Assembly (NCBI GenBank): GCA_023375675.1
Contig: JALQBC010000005.1
Span: forward strand, 248,001-312,000
Source: Cytospora piceicola
Lineage: Eukaryota; Ascomycota; Sordariomycetes; Diaporthales; Cytosporaceae
Direction of reading: 5' to 3'
Length of the DNA stretch: 64,000 nt
The notes beneath the pieces are model-generated. The model was not told the origin of the DNA and did no database searches. It was given only the letters and a program-made list of their open reading frames with translations. The number at the start of each line of letters is the position of its first letter. Within the stretch, counting starts at the first letter, position 1. Shown piece after piece: positions 54,601 to 64,000 of this stretch. A program made the translations under genes and the position numbers.

Positions 54601-57189
54601 AATGTCGCCCATATCGCTGTGTTCCTCGTACTTTTTCAGATGGTTGACTAGCTCGGGGTTATCTTGTCGATTCGCCAGTCTTGGAATTGGTTTGCCTTCA
54701 CGACTCGGCGGCCTTGAAAACGGCTCACGGGTCGATTCTTGGAAAGAAGAATCTGGGCTGGGCTCTCGGGCTTCCTTGTTGTGCTCTGCCTCAGACTCCT
54801 CAACACTCGTGAGACCGCTCTGTAAACCACTCTTCCCTCTTATAGCTGCCATGATTCGATGTGCTTCATTGATGAAGTCCTCTGTTTTGATCGATGGTTT
54901 CCTCCCTCCGCCGACAGGGAGCTTAGGATGATGCTGTGCTTTTCTAGGCATCACTGCTGGCCGCTTGGCGCCCTCTCCATCGGATACACGAGCATTTGAG
55001 CTTGAGCGCTTTTCCCTATGGACTGACGACTTCGGACTTGGAGTGGGCGTTCGTGGCCGAAGAATATGACGAGATACTAGAGTCATGGAATCAGCTGTTG
55101 GCTGCATTTCGGCGGCGCGAGCATCCTTACGCTTTCTGCCGATGACGAGTTGCATCTGCTTGTGGGAGACTTGTATTGAGTCCAGCAGTGCTTCATCTTC
55201 ACCGCCGAATGAAATATCGGACTCATGGAGGGTCCTCCTGCGTTTCGGGGTCGGGTCTTTAGATGGCGATGCTCGCGGCCTCTTGTACTCATGTAAGTCT
55301 TGCTGTTTTGGAGTCGCGGTCAATATGACTGCCGACGCAGCTCGTGATGCCACATCCCCTGAGAGACTCCTCACTTGCGTCGTGGACATCATGGCCGACT
55401 TTGGGCGACGTTTTTCGATCGAGATACTGCCGTTTCCTGGCTTCGAAGACTTCTTCGGGATGTTGAAAGAAACTGGCCTTTGCGGAGATTCTTCATCAGA
55501 CTCGTCCTTGGACTTATCCTCAGACTCATCGTCCTCAGACTCAGCCTCAGATTCGTCTGAAAGGCGCGAAAAGTCTTCATTGAATTCGTAACCATCCAGC
55601 TCTCCTGCGCCAAATTGACTGAACGACCTAAATGGAACCGGATCAGGATCAGGATCCGAGTCCTGTCGTGTAGATTCCCTCAATTTCGAGGGTTCTCTTG
55701 GTTTTGCAGCCGCTGCATGTGCTGATGCCGGCCCCAATGGTTTCGGCCTTGGTAACGCTGATGAGCCAGCCGAAGTATTCGCATCCTCGAATTGGCTTAT
55801 CCTTCTGAGCAGTGTCTGATTGGTAAATGTATCATACGGCCCGAAAAGTTTCAAGGGGCTCCCACTATGGCCCAGAGCGTGAAGATGCTTCTTGTCTGGA
55901 CTCGGAAAGGGAGCAGCAGGCATCGCTGGTGTTCTTGGCGGCTCTGATTCATGGATACGCACACTTGGGAACTGTTTCGGCGTGCTTGCCTGTAGGGACT
56001 CCTCTGGAAGCATCTCGGACGTATTACCTAGTGGGCGGAACGAGTCGTCAGACGACGGACCTCCCCTACGGAAGTTGACGAAACTGCCGAGCTGCTTTAT
56101 CTGCTCAGTGGCCTCTGTGCTGTAGGAGTCGCTCTCAAGCCGAGATCTGCTGTCCGCGGAGCCATTGGACAAATCTTGGTCCCTTTGAAGTTTCTCGAGA
56201 CGTTGCTGTAGTTCCGAAGGGGATATACTCATCGGTGCAAAGTTGATCTTACCATCTTCATCGCTTTGCTTGGCGATAAGGATGGGACTGAAATCCTCGT
56301 TACGAGCTGCACTTTGGCTGCTGGCTTTCCGTAACGCTGTCTTCTCTGTGGCTGGAGCCAGGAACGACCCAGAGGCCCGGCCAGGTTTTGCCTCTGAAAC
56401 AGCCTCCTTTGTCACCATTTGACTCACAGACATGTCGCTGATTCGGCTGATGTCAGATTCTTCCTCGTCAGCCAGCCTGTACTTGATCGAACGGCCTTCA
56501 GGCTGGGTTGGCTGGTTCTGCTCTGGCAACTGCTCCTCACTGGACCGATCGCCTTCGTCTTCGTAATTTGGATACCCTTGAGCAATTTCTGGTGGGCTTG
56601 ATGGCATAGTGGTCTCGTTTCGATAGATACTATTGCCATCATCCGGTTGCGCATGAGTAGGCTTCGCTGGCGTTGGTGGCCTGAACATGCCCGCCAGACC
56701 AGTGCCGGCGGAGGTGAACAAGTCGCGCTGCTCCCCATACGCGACATCGCCGTATATCAACCTCTTTTTCCATTCTGGCGTGTGACCTTTGTTCTTCTCC
56801 GGCGACGAGCTGAGACTCTGGCGATGAATCGTGTTGTGGACGATAGAACCGGCTGCGGAACCGGCGATGGAACCGGCTGCGGATTCGGAGAAAGACTGGC
56901 TCGTTGGTCGACCACGGCGAGAGTGTTTGGCATCCAAGGAGAGCTTGGAGGAAGTGCGCTTGTGCTTTTGCAGGTGAATATTGATGTCGCTTGGGCTCCG
57001 CTCGCCAAGGACGATACTACTGTTCCACTTGGGGCTCCCGGATCCGCTCGGGCGAGGTATCTTAGTTCCACTAACTTTGACGCTGGATTTCGTGGCGCCA
57101 TTTCTGGTCGGAGGCCTGGATTCTTCTGGGGAGGCTGGCTGGGAGGGCCAGTCCTCGGAAAGGGAATCGAGCCAGGCGTGCGACGACAT
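51682..57189 (-). CDS. cdc11: SIN/MEN scaffold with leucine-rich repeats, Cdc11/Nud1/SnaD family
   Basis: A single 5.5-kb exon encodes 1835 residues from the ATG at 57189. The frame is open further upstream, but the conserved N-terminus 'MSSHAWLDSLSEDWPSQ' starts here. Residues ~150-185 contain 'HTPEWKKRLIYGDVAYGEQ' and 'RDLFTSAGTGL', a block typical of filamentous-fungal Cdc11/Nud1 orthologues. The middle ~1100 residues are Ser/Pro/Glu-rich and disordered with many potential Cdk and SIN kinase sites. The C-terminal ~430 residues hold about a dozen leucine-rich repeats, for example 'LVKVDVSNNSIRALDGV' and 'LTSLDLESNKIQRVGSL', then an LRR cap. The family scaffolds the septation-initiation/mitotic-exit network at spindle pole bodies (S. 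pombe Cdc11, yeast Nud1, Aspergillus SnaD). Lack of introns over this length stands out in the window. Confidence 0.88.
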   Translation of the reverse strand: MSSHAWLDSLSEDWPSQPASPEESRPPTRNGATKSSVKVSGTKIPRPSGSGSPKWNSSIVLGERSPSDINIHLQKHKRTSSKLSLDAKHSRRGRPTSQSFSESAAGSIAGSAAGSIVHNTIHRQSLSSSPEKNKGHTPEWKKRLIYGDVAYGEQRDLFTSAGTGLAGMFRPPTPAKPTHAQPDDGNSIYRNETTMPSSPPEIAQGYPNYEDEGDRSSEEQLPEQNQPTQPEGRSIKYRLADEEESDISRISDMSVSQMVTKEAVSEAKPGRASGSFLAPATEKTALRKASSQSAARNEDFSPILIAKQSDEDGKINFAPMSISPSELQQRLEKLQRDQDLSNGSADSRSRLESDSYSTEATEQIKQLGSFVNFRRGGPSSDDSFRPLGNTSEMLPEESLQASTPKQFPSVRIHESEPPRTPAMPAAPFPSPDKKHLHALGHSGSPLKLFGPYDTFTNQTLLRRISQFEDANTSAGSSALPRPKPLGPASAHAAAAKPREPSKLRESTRQDSDPDPDPVPFRSFSQFGAGELDGYEFNEDFSRLSDESEAESEDDESEDKSKDESDEESPQRPVSFNIPKKSSKPGNGSISIEKRRPKSAMMSTTQVRSLSGDVASRAASAVILTATPKQQDLHEYKRPRASPSKDPTPKRRRTLHESDISFGGEDEALLDSIQVSHKQMQLVIGRKRKDARAAEMQPTADSMTLVSRHILRPRTPTPSPKSSVHREKRSSSNARVSDGEGAKRPAVMPRKAQHHPKLPVGGGRKPSIKTEDFINEAHRIMAAIRGKSGLQSGLTSVEESEAEHNKEAREPSPDSSFQESTREPFSRPPSREGKPIPRLANRQDNPELVNHLKKYEEHSDMGDIIASSLRSLGVSKEDIQAARALEHNSHSSRSGEFGQSAWKDSEIVSDPPNIRISGNPYRYENTTAAEQAQQWRDRIPSNGSSSESEFSIGRSVHTGTGSSRGSDTRRTIAPQSVSHLIPDQVGNMVLDRQRNVWVKSRKGHASRAKRSNTLHSENSEDDPFADIPDLTVDVTKELQNLRIRMAQQDAAAMQSPSPPPRDRGHSGQGNSLKSILIKDMTARENKNGSMRSPSKLMKKFAETDDDNVEHEITMYEDRLEDSSPRRRMTISFSSPIASIIQDVVAGSSSEGKDTSGAEQSHADAPLPSGKHGRRTGSMRSLNGPVGPRPRSSSGIPPRHMSVKGESFVPRTVSIIEERDEESLWGQDEVSKELSIVGDQSLTEQKTTQHQASVSFLVTTPGRPKSHPRPENADVLGQYVGNMSLSPLSDFTANPDRSYAFEVSYVVGDQNLVTGDGSKRRISQAVRHLVDKLAEVEPSEPYWEDMKQLELRNRQLGSLHMLDRFCGNLVKVDVSNNSIRALDGVPATIRELTISHNLLSELTAWDRLVNLQYVDVSNNNVKSLSAFSSLVHLRGLVADNCGLVNLDGVKYHDSLLTLRARSNIIEDLDFEGTNLKRLTSLDLESNKIQRVGSLHELSSLVNLNLKGNQLIRFGSEESLPLKHLTISDNKLRKLDVSTMSRLHLLYADRNKLTTVEGLSRVPHLDNLSLREQGGSKPLDMSFLESAYEVRKLFLSGNLIEFFAPPRDYLNLQLLDLANCGLRRIPDDLGEMMPNLRVLNLNFNGLSDVSGIVGIPRLKRLLLAGNRLADSKPLLNLLGQFPWLMEVDLRDNLITQGFYPPVHVVRREEVAESGDIFRLPDAGPERDARFCGRLDMETRIDRRVYERKFVRMCNQLQKLDGLPINRKIRHLKDTVWKTMVLRGMLLKPDGQPFDLSQYEIEDEGGGSSYVSDGEGFGKSKAKVVDESARWGAEDSFAG

Positions 57190-58420
57190 AGCCGAGGAGG
57201 CGGTTAGGACTGGAACTGTTGTCGCGTCAAGGCTATCTTGTATCCATGAAGTTCTGGCTGATAGTTGGAGGTCGCGAATCGCAATCGCAGTGCGATGCTG
57301 TCGTCGGCCGTCGCCGTGCAATGTTAAGTTATGGGCAGGATGTTGTCGCGGTCGGTCGCGGTCTGTCGCGGTGGTCGGAAGCGATAGGTCAATGCTCGAT
57401 AACGGGGGTATGGATTAGATATGATCAATCAATCGCCTGCAGCTGGCCCGGATTGAAACGGTAGTGTACAGTGGATAGACTAATGTGCTGTCCGTATGCA
57501 TGTGTAGGATAATTGTGGGGTCGTCGGCGAATATGCGCCCTCGCGACTGATGAGAGAAGATACCTAGAGTGATGAGTAAAACTAAAAACAAGAGGACAAC
57601 AATAAAGAGAAATCAGATGGTCTTGCACTGCTGTTACGGTCAAAGGATTTAGAGGATTTGAAAGCAAGACGCGTTGTGGATGGAAAGACGTCAGGAGGCT
57701 CTTGTAAGTGTTCAGTGCTTGTTCCATTGACGCTGGGCGCAAAAAAACAACAAAGCTGTGATTGGGCTCACCTGCGATCCTCTGTACTGTGTCTGTCTGT
57801 GTGTACATAATACATCATAGCATGGTTGTCGTCACGGTAACGGCGGATGCCGAGAACTCACTAACTTACACTAGTATGTTGTCTTGCAGTCTATGGCCAA
57901 CTGCCGCTTGGGGAGACAGGTTGAACTTCCAAGGTTCTGACAGAAGAATGCTTCTTCTTGGTTTTATTTTACAGGGCAGCAAGGTACAGGCGTTATGGAG
58001 GCACTCATCATCACCCCAGTATATTTTAAGTGCGTACATACACGGCGGTCGCAGCTGCAACATTAGATTTGCAGGGATCAGGCACTAAAGAAGAGCCATG
58101 AAGCGCCCAAAGTAACCCCACAAATAACACCTGCAGACCGTGGCTCTTTCGCGTAAATTGAAATAGGCGAGGCGCGTGTTGCCCTTTACAACCGCGTTTC
58201 CGCCCATTTTTTGAAGGCCCAAGCTTGGAACAGACTCGCCTCTCTTCTCCTCTCCTCTCCAGCACCTTGGACAACACCAAAATTTAGGCTCGCCAATGCA
58301 AACCAGACCAAGCCAACCTCTGGTCTTTCAGCATCTCATGGCTGTTTGAACCGCACCGATGCGGCGACGAATCAATCTGCAATCACCGTTGCGGCACATC
58401 TCGGCATACTGATTGCGACA
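57190..58420. promoter_or_regulatory. Divergent promoter region between the SIN scaffold gene and the next gene
   Basis: The two start codons are 1.2 kb apart and head to head. The stretch 57300-57380 is rich in GTCGCGGT-like repeats close to the scaffold gene start. Open frame continues upstream of both chosen starts (to 57321 on the minus strand, from 58211 on the plus strand) but reads as leader. No separate gene is seen. Confidence 0.45.
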
Positions 58421-61400
58421 ATGCCAGCTCAATCACTGCACCACCTCGGCGACGAGCCTATTTACTGTGAAGCAGTCCACGACCCGGAAGACGACGTGTA
58501 CTCAGGCTCAGATGATGACCATTACGAAGGGAAACTCCACAGGCGCCTTCATATCGAAAAGAAGGCCATTGACTTCTTGAATGGCCATGTTCCCGTTCTA
58601 TTGTCGGCAAGGCTGCAAGGGCCCTTTGACCGCCAGCATTGGAACAACCCTTGGTTATCTAGACGTGCCACAGGACAGGTCGAACATCCCGGGACACAAA
58701 CGACTCTATCGAATCTACCAGTTGGGAACATCGGGGGTCACGGCCTGGACCAGGTAGCAGAAGGTAACCTGCCCAATACGCAGGGTACCAGTCTCTATCC
58801 GCTTCCCAGCCCCGAGATTACCAACCCTCCCTCGGCAAGGAAGAACCCATACATGGAGGAAGAAAACTATAATCGCATCAAGACATGGAGAGAAGCAGTG
58901 AAGGGTATTTCGACTTCAAGGGATCCGTTCTGGCTGTCACAGCAGGGTGACTCTGATGATGGCTCTGTCATGAGGAAACGATCTGCAGACCAACAATGGC
59001 TCCATAAACGAGAAACAAAAAGGCGAAAGCCCACGGACGAGAGGACATCGCCGCCAGACGAGTCGCCAAGCCAAGCAGCCTCCAAACTTAGAAAGTATGA
59101 GACTCGCCGACCTCAACTGGTGTCGCTGCCCGCACAATCACCTTCTGCACATGAAGACGAACTGGCCACCGGTGTGAACACAAGAAATGTGACAGTTGCA
59201 TCCCGACGTGCGAATCGACACTTGAGCACTCCTCGCTCGAGACGAATAGAGCAGAGGTCGCCTCACCGAAAGCTGCGACTGCAAGAGGCTGGATCCTCTG
59301 AGGATGAATTATCCATGCCATCTACTACACCGACACGCAAGGCTGGTCTTTCCTTTGCTGAAAAGCCTAAAACCCCAATGATTGATGGCTCACCCAAAAG
59401 ACCGAAGACAGCGACAATGAACGTTTTCCATTCCCACAATAGCTGCGAACAAGCTGATCAAGGCCGAACACAGGTTCAACAGATACAGGCCTCTCAGTTG
59501 TCGGCAAGACAGCGTTCCAGTATTGATGCGGCCAGGAGACTCGCAAAGTACGCCGCCAGGATTGGGGTGCAAGCGGCTGGAAGTCTCGGTGACAGCCCTC
59601 GTCAAGAGGCGACCAAGACTATCGAGCCTGTCCAGAACAAGAAAGTTGAGACAGGCCCTGCCACTGAAAAGCCAAGGACGTATATAGAAAAGTTGGCCGA
59701 CATCACTTTGAGTCAGAGAGACAACAGCTTTTTATTCCACAAGAGGGCGAAGAGTCCAGCAAACATATCCGCCTCCCGCCCTTCGTCTGAAGATCTTAAA
59801 AATGGCACCAACCCCAGACCCTCATCAAGGCCGTCTTGCGTAGATGACGCAGCAGTGAGGCCAATGGATGTCGAATATCGTGCCTCTCACGATGAAGAAA
59901 AGGACGATGGCGACTCCTTTATATCCGATCCAGCGAGCGCTGTGGACGAAAATTCCAACACCAAACGACAAACACTTTGTGAACATGTGGACAACTCGGA
60001 GGAGAATGTTGACGCTTATGTTGCGAAACCGTTCCAAACTGGAGGTGGTGTCATGGAAAGTAATGCTACTGTGAGGAAGGATGAAGATGACAAGATTCAT
60101 GGTCCCGAGGTTATGGATGTGACGCGGGTTGATGAGGACCTTGAAGCTGTGGTTGACGTGGAGGTTACAAGCATATCGGGAAGCGCGCGCGCGCGCGAAC
60201 TCGAGAGGAATCGTGAGGCAATGGATACGGAAAGGCCTCGGGTTCTCGTTCAAGATGAGGTTTGTGCCCTGTCAGACCCGGATTGGTCGACTTGTTTGAA
60301 TACCCAAGACCTGTCGTCTACCTCGACCACGACAGCAGCTGTCCCTGAAGACGCACCTGGCAATCCGATGGTCGAACAAGATATTGACGACCCGTCTGAT
60401 TCGGATTGGTCGTCCTATGTTGACACACAAGATCTCTCCGCCGTCAGCCCAGCGGCAGGAGTGCTTCGAAAGGATGCTCAAAGCGTCCCTAGTGTCGTGT
60501 ATCAGGGTGCTGACGACCGGGCTGACCTGGTATGGTCGACGTTTTCGAACACCCAGGACCAGTCTGCGGCCGCAGAGCCACAGCATGAGGATCCAGAGAG
60601 CGAATATGAAGATGCCATGGACCTGAAATTCACCAACCCGGTGAACTGCACGCCTATCGTGGAGGACGAGGACGACTCGAGTTCAGAGTGGTCTACCTAC
60701 CGGGGCGCATCCTCGCCAATTGATGGCGAGCAGAATGGCGATACTAGCCACAAACCTGTGCCATTGGAAGCCCCTCAAGATGCGAATCCCTCGCAAGCTA
60801 GTGTGGGATCCATCATTGATGCGTACGCCGACACAGAGCAACTACCGGAGATTTTTGGCCCAGGCGGGGATAGCAACGCGCCCGATGAGTCGCATCAGCA
60901 TATCAACATGTCGGTGTCAAACTCAGATACAGCAGAAGAAACCAGTGCGGCACAGAAAGAAGGAAAAATGGCCATGCTTCCCATTCTCACGACGCCATTG
61001 GAGATCGTGGAGGCAAAGGACGACAGTACCGAGAACTCTATGACAGATGAGACAACCGTCAGTATTGAGCTACGGAAAATGGCTGACGCTGATATGAGTG
61101 ACGAGGCCGCAACCAGTGTAGAGTTACGACAGGATCAAAGTCAACCCAACATCGACTCGCAAACGCCACAAGCCGCAGAAAATGATGCGAAGACAACTGC
61201 CGACCCCAGTTTCCTCGATCAAACACCTGCCAGTGTTGAACCACCCCATTCCCAAAGTCCTTGGGCGAAAGAAGCCGGGCCTGGGTTGCAAGTGGCACAG
61301 GCTCCAGGCACTGAAGCGCAACCAGATGCTGATCGTGGTATTGTTGGCGGAACTACGACAAATACTGAGCCGCTGGAAATGCAAAGCCCTTGGACAAAAG

Positions 61401-62437
61401 AGATCGTCATTGGGCCACACCAGCCAGCAACAAAACCTGCCTATGTGACTGACACGCCCTTCGATGGAAGCTCCTCCACTCTGAGCATTCTTGCCGGTAA
61501 AGCACTGCCGTTTTCTCAACCACCGCAGAGTGCTTGGACGACGCACACTCCGACTCACTCGGATGTCCCTACGCCCGACTTTACTGTGTCGATCAAAGCA
61601 TTCTCGGACTTCGCGACGCCATCGCCAACGAAGAAGCGCACCTCATTCAATGGTAGCATCCTTCGAAATCAGTGCAAGACCTCCCTTTTTCAAAAGCCGA
61701 AACGCAGGGTCCACTTTGCGCCTCTACCAGGCGAGGAAGAAGCAGGCAGCATCGAAGTTGGCCAAACTGGTGATGATACCATCTACGTCGAGGAAGAGGT
61801 CTCATACTGCACTCCCAGCGGCCGCAAGACCGGTACCATCGGCGTGCCGAGGCCAGCTACGAGAGGAGCCTCCCCGCCTCCGATGGACGTGAGCTCCGCC
61901 GAAGTAGGTGGCATTCTCGACCACGATCCGAAATTCGCAAAGCACTTCGAGGCGGTGGCCAAGCGGAAAAAGAACACGCCCCGGAAGGCGCTGAGGCTGC
62001 TTCCTTCGGACTCCCAGCAGACCACAACAGCGAGCCAGGGGGTCGAAGCCATGGCCGAGGCATTCATCCAGGCGTCGCAGACGAGGAGGAAGGCTCTGGA
62101 GATGCCCGAGACGTGTGCTGCTGAGAACACGGGTCCAGATGAAGGCCATGATTCACCTAACGCGAAAAGTTTCAGCCCTATGTCTATGTCTGTACACCAT
62201 ATGGAGGGGCAGGAGAACGCCGAGCCGGTTGATGATGTTAGCGCTGTGCTCGATAACCTGGAGGAGTTTCTTGATGACACTTGGGGCATCGGTCTAGGCG
62301 CCGACGTGGAAGGGGCGGAGGATACTCAGACACAATCACATGCGAAGATACCACAGGGCAGCAATGGTGCACAAGGGGTGTTTGACATGGTCGGAGATCC
62401 CATGATGGCGCTGCATACCAATGTCTGGGCCGACTGA
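58421..62437 (+). CDS. Large low-complexity fungal protein, family often labelled 'protamine P1'
   Basis: A single exon encodes 1338 residues from the ATG at 58421. An open frame from 58211 adds 70 residues that read as leader. The conserved N-terminal block 'EPIYCEAVHDPEDDVYSGS' to 'VPVLLSARLQGPFD' and 'NPWLSR' resembles an ascomycete family that automatic pipelines often name protamine P1, without functional evidence. The next ~500 residues are basic and Ser/Arg-rich with possible nuclear signals ('HKRETKRRKP'). The acidic middle has degenerate ~41-residue repeats containing 'DWSxxxxTQDLS' (60281, 60404, 60530). Near the C-terminus 'KPKRRVHFAPLPGEEE' includes an RVxF-type motif that can bind protein phosphatase 1. 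A nuclear role is inferred. The gene is divergent from the SIN scaffold gene. Confidence 0.75.
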   Translation: MPAQSLHHLGDEPIYCEAVHDPEDDVYSGSDDDHYEGKLHRRLHIEKKAIDFLNGHVPVLLSARLQGPFDRQHWNNPWLSRRATGQVEHPGTQTTLSNLPVGNIGGHGLDQVAEGNLPNTQGTSLYPLPSPEITNPPSARKNPYMEEENYNRIKTWREAVKGISTSRDPFWLSQQGDSDDGSVMRKRSADQQWLHKRETKRRKPTDERTSPPDESPSQAASKLRKYETRRPQLVSLPAQSPSAHEDELATGVNTRNVTVASRRANRHLSTPRSRRIEQRSPHRKLRLQEAGSSEDELSMPSTTPTRKAGLSFAEKPKTPMIDGSPKRPKTATMNVFHSHNSCEQADQGRTQVQQIQASQLSARQRSSIDAARRLAKYAARIGVQAAGSLGDSPRQEATKTIEPVQNKKVETGPATEKPRTYIEKLADITLSQRDNSFLFHKRAKSPANISASRPSSEDLKNGTNPRPSSRPSCVDDAAVRPMDVEYRASHDEEKDDGDSFISDPASAVDENSNTKRQTLCEHVDNSEENVDAYVAKPFQTGGGVMESNATVRKDEDDKIHGPEVMDVTRVDEDLEAVVDVEVTSISGSARARELERNREAMDTERPRVLVQDEVCALSDPDWSTCLNTQDLSSTSTTTAAVPEDAPGNPMVEQDIDDPSDSDWSSYVDTQDLSAVSPAAGVLRKDAQSVPSVVYQGADDRADLVWSTFSNTQDQSAAAEPQHEDPESEYEDAMDLKFTNPVNCTPIVEDEDDSSSEWSTYRGASSPIDGEQNGDTSHKPVPLEAPQDANPSQASVGSIIDAYADTEQLPEIFGPGGDSNAPDESHQHINMSVSNSDTAEETSAAQKEGKMAMLPILTTPLEIVEAKDDSTENSMTDETTVSIELRKMADADMSDEAATSVELRQDQSQPNIDSQTPQAAENDAKTTADPSFLDQTPASVEPPHSQSPWAKEAGPGLQVAQAPGTEAQPDADRGIVGGTTTNTEPLEMQSPWTKEIVIGPHQPATKPAYVTDTPFDGSSSTLSILAGKALPFSQPPQSAWTTHTPTHSDVPTPDFTVSIKAFSDFATPSPTKKRTSFNGSILRNQCKTSLFQKPKRRVHFAPLPGEEEAGSIEVGQTGDDTIYVEEEVSYCTPSGRKTGTIGVPRPATRGASPPPMDVSSAEVGGILDHDPKFAKHFEAVAKRKKNTPRKALRLLPSDSQQTTTASQGVEAMAEAFIQASQTRRKALEMPETCAAENTGPDEGHDSPNAKSFSPMSMSVHHMEGQENAEPVDDVSAVLDNLEEFLDDTWGIGLGADVEGAEDTQTQSHAKIPQGSNGAQGVFDMVGDPMMALHTNVWAD
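60281..60700 (+). repeat. Degenerate ~41-residue coding repeats
   Basis: Units begin with Asp/Val-Trp-Ser at 60281, 60404 and 60530 (spacing 123 and 126 bp), each with a TQD(L/Q)S sequence. A weaker 'EWSTY' unit starts at 60686. The DNA copies have diverged, so the repeats are visible mainly in the protein. Confidence 0.7.
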
Positions 62438-64000
62438 GCAGGCAATTTTGACAACCTAATGGTTTTTTTTGGGCGAGTTTGATTTAGGTGCTTGGGTCAA
62501 GCGTGCTAGTAAGGACTCGATCACGATGGGTTTCTTTCACACCCATAAGGCGTTATCGTTATATGTTCCTACCGTTAGGACAAAGTGGTCTGCTCTGGAG
62601 ACATGGCGAGGGAAATATTGGTATGGTGTTCTTTGGCACGATGGCTTGTTTTGGTAGCGAGGCCTGTATGTTTGAAGGCGTAAAATAGTCAGGGTACGGT
62701 CAGATACCCTTTGCCAACAATCTACACAGCCAAGAAAGGCTTCTCACCTACTCGCAATCCACCGCATCTCCGACTCCGTGTTATACGGGGCCTAGTTCCC
62801 ACATGGGCTCCATCCGCCCCGAGACCGTAACCTTTACAAGCTGGCCAGCAGAGCCAGACCATGATCGATCAAACTTATCTAGCATTTAACCTTGCCCGTG
62901 GCCTTCGTCCAAGCAACCACAACAATGAGCCTTTCAGCTCGGGCGCTACAGTAGCACAGCAGAAGACAATGCTGGGCCCCGTGTCCAAAAACACGCAAAT
63001 ACTCCCGGGCGGTCAGGTCAAGTCGGCCAGACCACTCAACGGATATCCAGCCTCCCTGTTCGCGATGCGTCGCGCGCCAGACAAATGCCAAGAACTAATA
63101 CTTCACGTGGGATGCAGGAACGCAACGCAACGGGCGCAAGTTGGCACACTATGTACGTAGTATGTGTATCCATATCTGGCGAGTGACAGTGCACAACACA
63201 CGCACATGTCTAGCTCGGGCTAACGTATTGTAACGCATACCAGCATGGGTGAAACGTTGCCGCTAGCGTTGCCGTGCGGCTGCTTAGGAATGGTCCCTTG
63301 TCGGGTCCCCCTCGAAGTCTCAGTCAACCACATGGGCGGCTATGGACGATTCTATTCGAGGAGTTGCGGAAATGTATGCTGTCTCGAACTCATCGTTTGA
63401 TCCGGGGGGTTCACTCCGCGGGCTATGAACGGCTTGAAGGGCCTCGGGGCAGGTATATAGTATACTTAGAAGTACCTCGGTGATAGCTAAGTGTCGTGGA
63501 CCCCCGCGAATTGAACGTGGAATGCTTGAAAGGATGCGTTCTCGAAAGGGATTACCTTCAGAGATGCAGATTCAAGGTCTTAGAAAAGGGTGTATAGAAG
63601 ACGGAAGAGTTGCACCGTGGTCTGGATTTGTTATGGCGTCAGGTTGAATATGCCCCATACCCCGATGCCCTACCTACGGTTGTCCAAGCCAGCAGAGGTC
63701 ATTGACATATAGCTGCTGGCTTCTTAGGTGGCGTGTATCCAGCCAAGGAACCTTATCGTTCCAATAATATATCTTTCTCTCTTCACACCACTATGAAGCG
63801 GTGTATGTATCGCTGAGTCTTAAGTCAACGTGGCAGTTCGTTTATCGTCGGGCTATTTCCTTGAAGTGAGACTGAGCACAACACTGAAAAATTGCGATTT
63901 GTTGATCGCATTCCGGAGCAACCTGCGGGCGAGGAGCCGTCTGGAGAGCACGTTTTCGGATGATTGGCCAGAGTGCCGCTTCGGGATGCCCTGAACATAG
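62438..64000. other. 3' flanking and intergenic region, no gene seen
   Basis: The last 1.56 kb contains only short open frames without recognisable features. A T-loop-like sequence near 63500 on the minus strand was tested as a tRNA and rejected. A neighbouring gene may begin beyond the window. Confidence 0.5.

Noticed and set aside
63480..63590. Possible tRNA on the minus strand
   Set aside because: A T-loop-like TTCAATT and a G-rich stem are present, but the T stem has a mismatch and no D-arm or matching acceptor stem can be drawn.

Overview
The window is nuclear DNA of a filamentous ascomycete, most likely a Sordariomycete. The evidence is compact protein genes with short GT-AG introns and CTAAC/CTGAC-like branch sites, pyrimidine-rich leaders, and a gene set typical of that group: a Cys-3/MetR bZIP factor, a CFEM/GPI cell-wall protein, a CHL4/CENP-N kinetochore protein, a Cdc11/Nud1-type SIN scaffold and the fungal form of the SNF1-activating kinase. 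I found no rRNA, tRNA, transposon coding sequence, CRISPR or bacterial features. The organism cannot be named from the sequence alone.

Layout. 0-6.4 kb: a coiled-coil fungal protein (+) and a vWA-domain protein (-). 9.5-15.4 kb: three genes on the + strand, a class I/II aminotransferase, an amidase with an Arp1-like N-terminus, and a small conserved fungal protein. 15.8-17.5 kb: the bZIP gene (-), with an unusually long intron. 19.9-26.8 kb: a dense housekeeping block with CHL4 (+), a TATDN1-like nuclease (-) and ribonucleotide reductase large subunit RNR1 (+); the RNR1 promoter carries an MCB box. 31.9-35.6 kb: a CFEM protein (+) and ALG2 (+). 37.6-41.7 kb: a SAK1/Ssp1-type kinase (-). 51.7-57.2 kb: the SIN scaffold (-), head to head with a 1338-aa low-complexity protein (+, 58.4-62.4 kb).

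Two long gene-poor stretches (about 26.8-31.9 and 41.7-51.7 kb) contain short microsatellites and many copies of a palindromic ACCTAGGT/TACCTAGGTA motif, which I saw only outside coding sequence. One tentative spliced gene lies near 49.4-50.4 kb.

Functional links: RNR1 (dNTP supply), CHL4 (centromere) and the SIN scaffold (septation) all serve the cell cycle, and the SAK-type kinase and Cys-3 factor serve nutrient signalling. These are ordinary neighbours rather than an obvious gene cluster. The best leads are: a 182-codon repeat-rich reading frame directly behind the vWA gene's stop codon; a GC-AG first intron plus MBF sites at RNR1; the bZIP intron, which could give alternative isoforms; and the dispersed CCTAGG palindrome.
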